From positions 4,000,971 to 4,064,970 of the forward strand of contig NZ_CP080383.1 of the NCBI RefSeq assembly GCF_019443325.1: a DNA stretch of 64,000 nucleotides, read 5' to 3'. The notes beneath the pieces are model-generated. The model made no database searches. It was not told the origin of the DNA and worked only from the letters and a program-made list of their open reading frames with translations. Source of the DNA: Cryobacterium sp. PAMC25264 (GTDB lineage: Bacteria > Actinomycetota > Actinomycetes > Actinomycetales > Microbacteriaceae). The translations under genes were made by a program, and so were the position numbers. Positions 1-7,902 of this stretch are shown in pieces (positions within the stretch are counted from its first letter, which is position 1; the number at the start of each line of letters is the position of its first letter).

Positions 1-1
1 C

Positions 2-823
2 ATCGCCGCCGCCGTGATCGACGGAATGCGCGGCGAACTGGACGCCAAGTTCACCGTCGTGGGCGTCGGTGTGGCCGTGCCTGGACTCGTGCGCGCGCAC
101 GACGGCCTGGTGCGGCACGCGCCGCACCTCGGCTGGGTCGACGAGCCGCTGGCCGAGATGCTCGAGGCGGCCACCGGCTACCCGGTGCTGGCCGCCAACG
201 ACGCCAGCCTTGGTGCCATGGCCGAGCGCTTCTTCGGGGCCGGCAAGGGCATCACCGACCTCATCTACCTCAACGGCGGCGCCAGCGGTATCGGCGGCGG
301 CATGATCGTGGGCGGGGCACCCGCAGGAGGCATCGCCGGCTACGCGGGCGAGTTCGGCCACACCCGGGTCAGCGACAGTGACCGGGTCGACTCGGCGGGC
401 ATCCGCGGCACCCTCGAGGCCGAGGTGACCCGGCGCGAGCTGCTCGAGGTGCTCGACCTGGCCGGGGCGGATGCCGACGAGCTCGAGCAGGCGCTGCTGG
501 CCTCCACGTCGCCGGCCGTGCGCGCGGAGGTAAACCGCCAGATCGACCACCTCGCGGTGGCGCTGGCCGGGGCCATCAATATCCTGAACCCCCAGGTGGT
601 GGTGCTCGGCGGTTTCCTCGCGGCGCTGCTGGCGGTGGATGCCGAACGGTTGCGTTCGGCCGTTGCCGCGCTGTCGCTCGGGGCCGCGTTCGGCAGCGTG
701 CGGCTCAGTGCCGCCGAACTGGGCTCGAACCTGCTCATGATCGGTGCCGCCGAACTGGCCTTCGAGGGCCTGCTCGACGACCCGGCCGCATTGCCCACCG
801 GGGTGGCCGGCCCGTCAGTCTGA
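2..823 (+). CDS. ROK-family protein (sugar kinase/repressor), 5' end outside window
   Basis: The reading frame is open through the window edge, so the N-terminus is missing and the GTG at 14 is probably internal. The visible part is the C-terminal actin-like ATPase portion of the ROK family (Repressor, ORF, Kinase). It has the glycine-rich NGGASGIGGG segment and the GEFGH motif that in glucokinases precedes a zinc site. The Cys-rich CxCGxxGC motif expected just after GEFGH is absent; the stretch reads TRVSDSDRVDSAGIRG instead. Loss of that motif is seen in divergent ROK members. Without the N-terminus, a repressor with a helix-turn-helix cannot be told from a kinase. Confidence 0.8.
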   Translation: MAAAVIDGMRGELDAKFTVVGVGVAVPGLVRAHDGLVRHAPHLGWVDEPLAEMLEAATGYPVLAANDASLGAMAERFFGAGKGITDLIYLNGGASGIGGGMIVGGAPAGGIAGYAGEFGHTRVSDSDRVDSAGIRGTLEAEVTRRELLEVLDLAGADADELEQALLASTSPAVRAEVNRQIDHLAVALAGAINILNPQVVVLGGFLAALLAVDAERLRSAVAALSLGAAFGSVRLSAAELGSNLLMIGAAELAFEGLLDDPAALPTGVAGPSV

Positions 824-1013
824 CGCCCGCCGCGCCCCGGTTACGGCCCGCGACCCGGCTCCTGGGCGGCAAGTTGCAGGAATTCACGCATCCGCGCAAT
901 CTTTGCCCGGATGCCCCGGCGGGGGAATAGAACCGGGTCCGGAACGCTTTTCGCAATTGGGCCCGCGCGCCCACCCCTCCCCACCGTACGATTCCGACCG
1001 AGGACTCTTTCAC

Positions 1014-2291
1014 GTGACTACCGCCGTCATCCCCGTCATCACCGATGCACAGTTGCACTCGACCGCCCGGCACCCGGGTGACGCGCTCTCCCGGGGACAG
1101 CGCATCGTCTACATCATCATCCTGGGCGCGCTGACCGCACTCGGCCCGTTCACGATCGACCTGTACCTGCCGGCGTTCCCCATCCTGGAAAGCGAACTCG
1201 GGGTCTCCGCCGCAGCTATCCAGCTCACCCTCACCGGAACCATGATCGGCTTCGGCTTCGGCCAGCTCATCGTCGGACCGTGGAGCGACAAGATCGGCCG
1301 CCGGCTTCCGTTGCTGCTGGCCACCGGGTTCCACGTGCTGGCGTGTGTCGGTGCGGCGTTGTCCAGCGACATCGTCACGCTCGGGATCTTCCGGGTGCTG
1401 CAGGGCTTCGGCGCCGCGGCCGGTGCCGTCGTGGCCATGGCCATGGTGCGCGACCTGTTCGGCGGCAAGCCGCTGGTGAAGATGCTCTCCCGCCTCGCCC
1501 TGGTCAGCGGCCTCGCGCCCGTGCTCGCGCCGGTGATCGGCTCGCAGCTGCTGCTCGTGATGCCCTGGCGCGGCATCTTCTGGGTGCTCGCCGGTTACGG
1601 CATCGTCGTCATGGTCGCCGTCGCCATCTGGATCGTGGAAACCCTGCCCAAGGAGCGCCGCACGGTTCCCGGCCACTCCAGCCTCGGCCAGCGCTACCGC
1701 GCGGTGCTGGGCGACCGCACCTTCGTGGGCGTCGCCATCATCGGCGCCATGACCTTCACCGGGCTGTTCTCCTACCTCTCCTCGTCGCCGTTCCTGTTCC
1801 AGCAGGTCTACGACTTCAGCGCCCAGCAGTACGGCGTGCTCTTCGCGATCAACTCCCTCGGCATTGTCGTGGGGGTGCAGACCAGCTCCCGGCTGATGCA
1901 CCGCTACAACGTGGGCCCGCAGAACATCCTGATCGGCGCCACGGCCGTGCTGGTGCTCACCTCGGCCGCCATCTTCACTCTCGATCTGCTGGGCGCCGGC
2001 CTGTGGGGCACGCTCATCCCGCTCTGGTTCTTCATCGCCGGCTGTGGATTCACCTTCCCCACCGTGCAGGTCATCGCCCTCAACTCACACGGCAGCGAGG
2101 CCGGCACCGCCGCCTCGCTCTTGGGCGCGGCCAACTTCGGCATCGCCGGCCTGATCTCCCCGGTCGTGGGCCTGCTCGGCGTGGGAACCGCCGTTCCGAT
2201 GGCCTCGGTGATGGGCGTGTGCGCGATCATCTCCGTGCTCAGCCTCTGGCTCATCGTGCGCCCGCGCACAGTGGCCGCGCTCGGCCACTGA
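1014..2291 (+). CDS. MFS drug-resistance transporter, Bcr/CflA type
   Basis: A 425-residue inner-membrane protein with twelve predicted hydrophobic segments. The first lies in LGALTALGPFTIDLYLPAFP, the hallmark start of Bcr/CflA efflux pumps. Motif A follows TM2 as GPWSDKIGRR. Family members export drugs such as bicyclomycin or chloramphenicol, or sulfonamides, by proton antiport. The start chosen is GTG 1014 with AGGA a few bases upstream; the frame is open further upstream, but that part is Pro/Arg-rich and unlike the family. It is transcribed alone, with a 190-bp gap before it. The real substrate cannot be read from sequence. Confidence 0.85.
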   Translation: MTTAVIPVITDAQLHSTARHPGDALSRGQRIVYIIILGALTALGPFTIDLYLPAFPILESELGVSAAAIQLTLTGTMIGFGFGQLIVGPWSDKIGRRLPLLLATGFHVLACVGAALSSDIVTLGIFRVLQGFGAAAGAVVAMAMVRDLFGGKPLVKMLSRLALVSGLAPVLAPVIGSQLLLVMPWRGIFWVLAGYGIVVMVAVAIWIVETLPKERRTVPGHSSLGQRYRAVLGDRTFVGVAIIGAMTFTGLFSYLSSSPFLFQQVYDFSAQQYGVLFAINSLGIVVGVQTSSRLMHRYNVGPQNILIGATAVLVLTSAAIFTLDLLGAGLWGTLIPLWFFIAGCGFTFPTVQVIALNSHGSEAGTAASLLGAANFGIAGLISPVVGLLGVGTAVPMASVMGVCAIISVLSLWLIVRPRTVAALGH

Positions 2292-2381
2292 CCCGGTGAA
2301 CACACCGGCGCGGCCGGGGCGGCGCCGGACCGGGCGATTCTCGTCACCTCTGCGACGCCCCGGTATGGAAGAATCTCGAAC

Positions 2382-3221
2382 GTGACATCCACTCAGCCCG
2401 ACGACTCGACCATCCGCGAGAGTTCGTCGGTCGACGTGCTCACCCGCAACGGAGTAACGGTGTTGGGCGACCCGGCCGGGCAGCCCGTGGTCTTCGGACC
2501 CGGCTACGGCACCAGCCAGAACATGTGGCGCCTGGTGGCGCCGCAATTCGCCGACGAACTCCGCGTGGTGCGCTTCGACCACGTCGGCTCGGGCGACTCC
2601 GACGTCTCGGCCTACGACCGGCGCAAATACGATTCGCTGCGCGGCTACGCGGCCGACCTGCTCGAGATCCTGCGCGCTCTCGATCTGCACGATGTGGTTT
2701 TCGTGGGCCACTCGGTGAGCGCCATGATCGGTGCCCTCGCCGCCGTGGAGGAGCCGGAGCGCTTCGCCCGGCTGATCATGCTCGGTCCGTCTCCGCGCTA
2801 CCTCAACGACGAGGGCTACCTGGGCGGCTTCGAACGCGCAGACGTCGACGCCCTCCTCGACGCCCTCGAGGTCAACCATGTGAGCTGGGCCGCCGAGATG
2901 GCGCCGACGCTGATGAAGAACGCCGACCGCCCCGAGCTGGCCGCCGAGCTGGCCGAGAGCATCGCCCGCACCAACACCATGGTCGCGCAGCACTTCGCCC
3001 GGGTCACCTTCCTCTCGGACTGGCGGCGCTTGCTCAAGAACATCACGACACCCACGCTGATCTTGCAGTCCTCCGACGACCTCATCGCCCCGCTCGAGGT
3101 GGGCGCGTACCTGCACAAGCACATTTCCGGCAGCGAACTCGTGGTGCTCAACGCCGCCGGGCACTACGCCCACCTGTCCGATCCCGGCGAGATCGAACGC
3201 CAGATCCGGCGCTTTCTGTGA
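2382..3221 (+). CDS. RsbQ-like alpha/beta hydrolase (signal receptor)
   Basis: A 279-residue soluble alpha/beta hydrolase resembling Bacillus RsbQ along its length: FGPGYGTSQNMW, FDHVGSGDSD, FVGHSVS, LGPSPRYLND, LQSSDDLIAP and AAGHYAH all have direct RsbQ counterparts. The catalytic triad is visible as Ser111 in GHSVS, Asp232 or Asp233, and His261. RsbQ is the hydrolase-fold partner of the PAS phosphatase RsbP in energy-stress signalling, and the plant receptors D14/KAI2 belong to the same group. Its stop codon overlaps the start of the next gene (GTGA at 3218), which begins with a PAS domain. A receptor/partner role with that protein is therefore likely, although the output here is c-di-GMP rather than a phosphatase. 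Start GTG 2382. Confidence 0.88.
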   Translation: MTSTQPDDSTIRESSSVDVLTRNGVTVLGDPAGQPVVFGPGYGTSQNMWRLVAPQFADELRVVRFDHVGSGDSDVSAYDRRKYDSLRGYAADLLEILRALDLHDVVFVGHSVSAMIGALAAVEEPERFARLIMLGPSPRYLNDEGYLGGFERADVDALLDALEVNHVSWAAEMAPTLMKNADRPELAAELAESIARTNTMVAQHFARVTFLSDWRRLLKNITTPTLILQSSDDLIAPLEVGAYLHKHISGSELVVLNAAGHYAHLSDPGEIERQIRRFL

Positions 3222-4633
3222 CGGATGCGGGCGGCACGACGGACCACATCACCCGCGCCCTCTTTCACCATGCGCCGGCCGGCCTGTTCGCCATGACGGC
3301 GGACGGGGTCATCCGTTCGGCCAACGACACGTTCTGCGAGTGGACCGGCTACCCCCGGGAGGACGTGGTGGGCCGGTACTTCCTGGCCCTGCTCTCCCGC
3401 GGCAGCAAGCTCATCTTCGAGACCCGGTACATGCCGCTGCTGCAGACGCAGAGCCGGTTGAACGAGATGATGCTCACCCTCACCACCAGCGCCGGCGGCA
3501 CCCGCGACGTGCTGGTCAGCTCGGTGCTGGACGACTCCGGCACCGAGCCGCTGGTCTACGCCGCGGTCTTCGCCGCCGGGATCCGGCTCAAGTACGAGCG
3601 CGACCTGTTGGACGCCCGGCGCACGGCCGAGACCGCCGTGGCCCGGGTGCGCATCCTGCAGGCCGCCGCGGCCGGCCTGGCACCCGCATCAACCCTCGCC
3701 GCGTTCGGTTCGGCCTTGCGGGTCTCGGCCGAGATGGCCACGGATGCCGCGCACGTCTCGGTGATCGTCATCGGCCCCGGCGGCACCCTGGAGCTGGTCT
3801 CCGGGGCCCGGCCGCTCGAGAAAACCGTCGCGCTGGCCGACCTGCTGCCCGTGGGCGCGGCGTTGGCCTCCGGCCTGCCGGTGCTGTGCCGGAGCGCCGC
3901 CGACATCGCGGAGAGCTTTCCGGGGCTGGCGGCCTCGCTCGATGCGGAGGGCGTCGAGTCGCTCTGCGTCGTGCCCATCATCGACAACGGCACCGTCAGC
4001 GGAGCCATCGCCTGCTGGTTCCAGCGGCAGCGGGTGCTCGACGAGAACCTGCTCGACCTGCTCGGAGCGCTCGCCACGCAGGCGGCGCCGGTGCTCGAAC
4101 GCATCCACCTCCAGCACCAGATGGAGCACCAGTCCCTGCACGATTCGCTCACCGGCCTGCCGAACCGGCGAGCGCTGCAGAACCGGCTGCGGCGGCTGCT
4201 CGGCGACGCGGAGCGCCACGGGCGAGCGGTCGTGGTGCTGTTCCTCGACCTCGACGGTTTCAAGGCGATCAACGACGACTTCGGCCACGAGGCCGGTGAC
4301 CAGGTGCTGCAGCAGGTCGCGCTGCGGCTGCGACGGGTTCTGCGAGAGGATGACACTCCGAGCCGGTTCGGCGGTGACGAGTTCGTGATCGCGTCGGACC
4401 GCATCGACCAGACGAGCGCCCTCGAGGTCGCCCAGCGCATCCGCCAGGCTGTGCGGGAACCGCTCGACGGGCTCGCGCAGGGCCAACGTGTCTCGGCCAG
4501 CATCGGCATCAGCGTGTACACCCCGGGCAGCACCACCCCGCTGACCCCGGACGACCTGATCGCCCTCGCCGACGAGGCCATGCTCACCTCTAAGCGGGCC
4601 GGCAAGGGCCGCGACACGCTGCTCACCGCCTGA
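3218..4633 (+). CDS. PAS-GAF-GGDEF diguanylate cyclase
   Basis: A 471-residue cytoplasmic signalling protein. The order is an N-terminal PAS domain (about 10-125, with FHHAPAGLFAMTADGVIRSAN), a short coiled linker, a GAF domain (about 150-300) and a C-terminal GGDEF domain (about 305-470). The active-site motif FGGDEF is intact at about residues 384-389. An inhibitory RxxD site (REDD) lies five residues before it, so an active cyclase with product inhibition is expected. The GTG start overlaps the stop of the RsbQ-like gene, implying translational coupling and probably a complex in which the hydrolase feeds the PAS domain. No membrane segment is seen. Confidence 0.9.
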   Translation: MTDAGGTTDHITRALFHHAPAGLFAMTADGVIRSANDTFCEWTGYPREDVVGRYFLALLSRGSKLIFETRYMPLLQTQSRLNEMMLTLTTSAGGTRDVLVSSVLDDSGTEPLVYAAVFAAGIRLKYERDLLDARRTAETAVARVRILQAAAAGLAPASTLAAFGSALRVSAEMATDAAHVSVIVIGPGGTLELVSGARPLEKTVALADLLPVGAALASGLPVLCRSAADIAESFPGLAASLDAEGVESLCVVPIIDNGTVSGAIACWFQRQRVLDENLLDLLGALATQAAPVLERIHLQHQMEHQSLHDSLTGLPNRRALQNRLRRLLGDAERHGRAVVVLFLDLDGFKAINDDFGHEAGDQVLQQVALRLRRVLREDDTPSRFGGDEFVIASDRIDQTSALEVAQRIRQAVREPLDGLAQGQRVSASIGISVYTPGSTTPLTPDDLIALADEAMLTSKRAGKGRDTLLTA

Positions 4634-4697
4634 ACGGGTGCTGTCGGGTTCCGCGGGTCCAAGCCTGTTCCTATCCGCGCCGATCTAGCATGGGCTG

Positions 4698-5456
4698 ATG
4701 GACCCCTCCCGATCAGACGAGACTGAGCCCACCAGACCCGATTCGCCCACCCCGGCCACAGCGGAAGCCGCGGCGGATGCACCGTCGCGCCGCATCGCCC
4801 GCCGCTGGCCGCTGATCAGCGGGGCGATCGCGGTCCTCTTCGCCTTCCTGCTCGGCGCCCTGATCCTCACGCGAGGCAGCGGGCGCCCGATTGAGGCCGA
4901 TCTGGAGTGGATGGAAGAGATCCTCGAGCACCGGTCGCCGGTCTGGGAGGTCCCGGCACTGGTGATGAACTTCCTCGGCGCCGGTATCGCCGGGGTGGTC
5001 GTGATCCCGATCGCGATCGTCGTGACCTTGTTCGTGCTGAGGCGCCCGTGGGCGGCGCTGTACTTCGTGCTCGCCACCGTCGCCAGTGCCGGCCTGGTGC
5101 AGCTGCTGAAGACCCTGTTCGGTCGCGCCCGCCCCGAAGACATGCTGGTCACCTCCGACTTCGGGTCGTTCCCATCCGGCCATGTGGCGAACGCGGCAAC
5201 CATGGCGGTGCTGCTGGGCATCATCTTCCCCCGGCTGTGGGTCTGGATCGCCGGCGCGGTGTACACGGTGGCGATGATGGTCAGCCGCACCTACCTCGGC
5301 GCGCACTGGCTCACCGACACCATCGGTGGCCTGCTGCTCGGTGTGGGTGTGGCCGTGGTCTTGTGGGCGCCGCTGGCGGCCAAGCTCGACGGTGAGAACA
5401 CCCTCGCCAGACGCCGGGCGGTGTCGAAGGCCGCCGAAACCGCAAAACGAGGATGA
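4698..5456 (+). CDS. PAP2-family membrane phosphatase
   Basis: A 252-residue membrane protein with a hydrophilic N-terminal tail of about 35 residues and six hydrophobic segments. The three phosphatase motifs are present in order: KTLFGRARP (138-146), PSGH (159-162, with the acid/base His162) and SRTYLGAHWLTD (196-207, with nucleophile His203). PAP2 enzymes dephosphorylate lipid phosphates such as undecaprenyl pyrophosphate or phosphatidic acid on the outer face of the membrane. The exact substrate is not determined. It is a single gene on the same strand as its neighbours. Start ATG 4698. Confidence 0.88.
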   Translation: MDPSRSDETEPTRPDSPTPATAEAAADAPSRRIARRWPLISGAIAVLFAFLLGALILTRGSGRPIEADLEWMEEILEHRSPVWEVPALVMNFLGAGIAGVVVIPIAIVVTLFVLRRPWAALYFVLATVASAGLVQLLKTLFGRARPEDMLVTSDFGSFPSGHVANAATMAVLLGIIFPRLWVWIAGAVYTVAMMVSRTYLGAHWLTDTIGGLLLGVGVAVVLWAPLAAKLDGENTLARRRAVSKAAETAKRG

Positions 5457-5517
5457 CAGCGCACGGATGTCGGCTTCGGGGCTGACATTCGCGGCGGCCG
5501 CGCGCTAGCGTCGGGTC

Positions 5518-6804
5518 ATGAGAATTCTCCTCGTAGGTGCTGGTGGCGTCGGTGACGCCTTTGCGAAGATCGTTGCCCGCCGTTCGTTTTTCGAGCAGGT
5601 GGTGGTGAGTGACTACGACCTGAGCCGGGCGGAGCGCACCATCGAGGCGATCAAGGCCCGGCACGGCGCCGAGACCGCCGACCGGTTCACGGCGGCGCAG
5701 ATCGACGCATCCGACCCGGAGGTGGTGGCCCGGGTGGCGCGCGAGCACGGTGCCAGCCACGTGATGAACGCCGTGGAGCCCAAGTTCGTGCAGAGCATCT
5801 TCGCGGGAGCGCTCGCCGCGGGCGCCGACTACCTCGACATGGCGATGAGCCTGAGCGAACCGCATCCGACCGACCCGCACTCGAAGACCGGCATCAAGCT
5901 CGGCGACGACCAGTTCGAGCAGGCGCCCGATTGGGAGACCAGCGGAAGCCTGGCTCTCGTGGGGATGGGTGTGGAGCCCGGGCTCTCCGACGTGTTCGCC
6001 CGGTACGCCGCCGACCACCTGTTCAGTGAGATCGACGAGCTGGGCACAAGGGACGGCGCCAACCTGGTCGTGCGCGACGAGGCCGGCAACGAGATCTTCG
6101 CGCCGTCGTTCAGTATTTGGACCACCATCGAGGAGTGCCTGAATCCGCCGGTGATCTTCGAGAAGGATCGCGGCTGGTTCACGACGCCGCCGTTCAGCGA
6201 GCCGGAAGTGTTCGACTTCCCCGAGGGCATCGGCCCGGTGGAGTGCGTGAACGTGGAACACGAAGAGGTGCTGCTGATGCCGCGCTGGCTGGACGCGAAG
6301 CGGGTCACCTTCAAGTACGGCCTCGGCGAGGAGTTCATCGGGGTGCTGAAGACCCTGCACCTGCTCGGCCTGGACAGCACCAACCCGGTGAAGGTGCGCA
6401 CCGCGGACGGCCCGGCGATGGTTGCGCCGCGGGATGTGGTGGCCGCGAGCCTGCCCGACCCGGCCACGATCGGGCCGCGCATGACGGGCAAGACCTGTGC
6501 GGGCGTGTGGGTGACCGGCACCGGCACGGATGGGGCGCCCCGCGAGGTCTACCTGTATCACGTGAGTGACAACGAGTGGACGATGGCCGAGTACGACGCC
6601 CAGTGTGTGGTCTGGCAGACCGCCCTCAACCCCGCGATCGCCCTGGAGCTGCTCGCCACCGGCGTGTGGACCGGCACCGGGGTGCTCGGCCCGGAGGCCT
6701 TCGACGCCAAACCCTACCTCGACCTGATGGCCGCCCCCGAGCCCGCCGGCTACGGCCAGCCCTGGGGCCTTCAGGAGCGCACCCCCGCTGCCCGACCCTC
6801 CTAG
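5518..6804 (+). CDS. Saccharopine dehydrogenase-like NAD(P)-binding protein
   Basis: A 428-residue soluble protein that begins MRILLVGAGGVG, the glycine-rich loop of a Rossmann fold, followed by the acidic residue of VVSDYD. The middle and C-terminal parts match the catalytic region of the saccharopine dehydrogenase/carboxynorspermidine synthase superfamily (VGMGVEPGLSDVFARYA). Family members oxidise or reduce amino-acid or polyamine conjugates. No lysine or polyamine gene lies next to it, so its substrate is unknown. Start ATG 5518 is supported by the nucleotide-binding loop beginning immediately. Confidence 0.82.
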   Translation: MRILLVGAGGVGDAFAKIVARRSFFEQVVVSDYDLSRAERTIEAIKARHGAETADRFTAAQIDASDPEVVARVAREHGASHVMNAVEPKFVQSIFAGALAAGADYLDMAMSLSEPHPTDPHSKTGIKLGDDQFEQAPDWETSGSLALVGMGVEPGLSDVFARYAADHLFSEIDELGTRDGANLVVRDEAGNEIFAPSFSIWTTIEECLNPPVIFEKDRGWFTTPPFSEPEVFDFPEGIGPVECVNVEHEEVLLMPRWLDAKRVTFKYGLGEEFIGVLKTLHLLGLDSTNPVKVRTADGPAMVAPRDVVAASLPDPATIGPRMTGKTCAGVWVTGTGTDGAPREVYLYHVSDNEWTMAEYDAQCVVWQTALNPAIALELLATGVWTGTGVLGPEAFDAKPYLDLMAAPEPAGYGQPWGLQERTPAARPS

Positions 6805-6817
6805 GTCGTCTCGCGGG

Positions 6818-7058
6818 GTCTCGACAGGCTCGACCAGCGTGTCGATCGCGCCCCGCACGTCGGTCGAGCCTGTCGAGACCGGGTGGGCCGGCCTCGGGTT
6901 CGCGCCCCCACGGTGGTCGAGCTTGTCGAGACCGGGTGGGCCGGTCTCGCGATCGCGCCCCCACGGTGGTCGAGCTTGTCGAGACCGGCTGACGTGCGGG
7001 TGTGTCGGAGCGGCGCGCGTTCGTTGGTCGTCTCGCGTGGTCTTGACCGGCTCGACCG
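6818..7058. repeat. Family B repeat cluster with a 53-bp tandem duplication
   Basis: The 310-bp gap holds no gene. It contains family B cores at 6818-6837, 6861-6880, 6914-6933 and 6967-6986 and a decayed one at 7039-7058. The core is TGGTCGAGCTTGTCGAGACC on one strand or its complement, so copies face both ways. The blocks 6881-6933 and 6934-6986 are near-identical 53-bp tandem units. Confidence 0.85.
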
Positions 7059-7114
7059 CTGAGCACGACTGGCACGCACAGCCCGCTCCCTAGCCGCTTC
7101 GATAGAGTCGCCCC

Positions 7115-7261
7115 ATGCATGACTACGACGACTACGACGGCCGCCCAGTGGGATTCATGGGCAAGCTCCGCGGGATTAAGGGACTCACCTGGATCCTGAT
7201 CCTGTCGTTGGTCGCTATCACCGTCGGAGCCACGACCCTGCTGTTTCTTTTCCAGAGCTAG
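7115..7261 (+). CDS. Small single-pass membrane protein, 48 aa
   Basis: A short reading frame from ATG 7115 to TAG 7261. The first 25 residues are acidic then basic (MHDYDDYDGRPVGFMGKLRG). They are followed by one strongly hydrophobic helix running almost to the C-terminus, so it should be a single-pass membrane protein with an N-terminal cytoplasmic tail. Codon third positions are GC-rich like those of its neighbours, which supports coding. I do not recognise a family and assign no function. It sits between the repeat cluster and the DUF805 gene. Confidence 0.55.
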   Translation: MHDYDDYDGRPVGFMGKLRGIKGLTWILILSLVAITVGATTLLFLFQS

Positions 7262-7394
7262 GAGCCGCGCCGGAATCGTCGCGCCGGGACCGCGCCGCCG
7301 GGCGGCGCCGCACCCGGACCCGGTAGCCTGATCGCGGGGGTGCACGGCCTCCGTCGGCCTGCGCCGACTCACCAGAGCCGACGAAAGAGGCCCC

Positions 7395-7832
7395 ATGCTG
7401 ACCCCCACCGCGGCCATCGCATCCGTTTTTCGCAAGTACGCCGACTTCAGCGGGCGGGCATCCCGCAGCGAGTACTGGTGGTTCGCCCTGCTGCTCTGGG
7501 TGGTACTCGGAGGGCTCCAGCTGCTGCAGCTGATCCCGACCGGAACAACGAGCTACGGTTACACCTCGTACAACTTCTCGATCGTCACGATGATCGTGGC
7601 CCCGCTCTTCGCGATCGGCGTGCTGCTGCCCAGCCTCGCGGTGCTCGTGCGCCGGCTGCACGACGCGAACTTCTCCGGCTGGTTCGTCTTCCTGGCCCTC
7701 ATCCCGGGCGTGGGCGCGATCATCCTGCTCGTCTTCACGCTGCTGCCGAGCAACCCCGCGGGCACCCGGTTCGATGTCACCCGGCTGCCGAAGGCGCCCG
7801 GACTGTCGTTCCAGGGATCCAACCTGGGCTGA
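7395..7832 (+). CDS. DUF805 membrane protein
   Basis: A 145-residue membrane protein of the DUF805 family (YhaH/YhaI-like). It shows the family's signatures: FSGRASRSEYWWF near the N-terminus, the basic helix LVRRLHDANFSGW after the middle membrane segment, and a C-terminal tail beginning LLPSNPAGTRFD. About four hydrophobic segments are visible. The biochemical role of DUF805 is not known. Start ATG 7395 lies a few bases after GAAAGAGG, a fair ribosome binding site. Confidence 0.85.
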   Translation: MLTPTAAIASVFRKYADFSGRASRSEYWWFALLLWVVLGGLQLLQLIPTGTTSYGYTSYNFSIVTMIVAPLFAIGVLLPSLAVLVRRLHDANFSGWFVFLALIPGVGAIILLVFTLLPSNPAGTRFDVTRLPKAPGLSFQGSNLG

Positions 7833-7902
7833 AGGCTTCGCAACCCGGGCCCGGATGCGCCATGATCGCGATACGGCGATCGACATGGGAAGCGGTGCGG
7901 GC

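Noticed and set aside
866..885. Half of a family C palindrome (GTTGCAGGAATTC)
   Set aside because: No matching second arm is found nearby and the match is too short to call.
735..1901. Long open frame on the strand opposite the Bcr/CflA transporter, and many like it elsewhere
   Set aside because: Such frames are rich in Arg, Ala, Gly and His, match no family and lie opposite well-supported genes. They arise from GC-rich third codon positions.
6881..6986. Possible CRISPR array from regularly spaced 20-bp repeats
   Set aside because: Only two regular units, the spacers are also repeated, copies face both ways and no cas genes are present. They are dispersed repeats.
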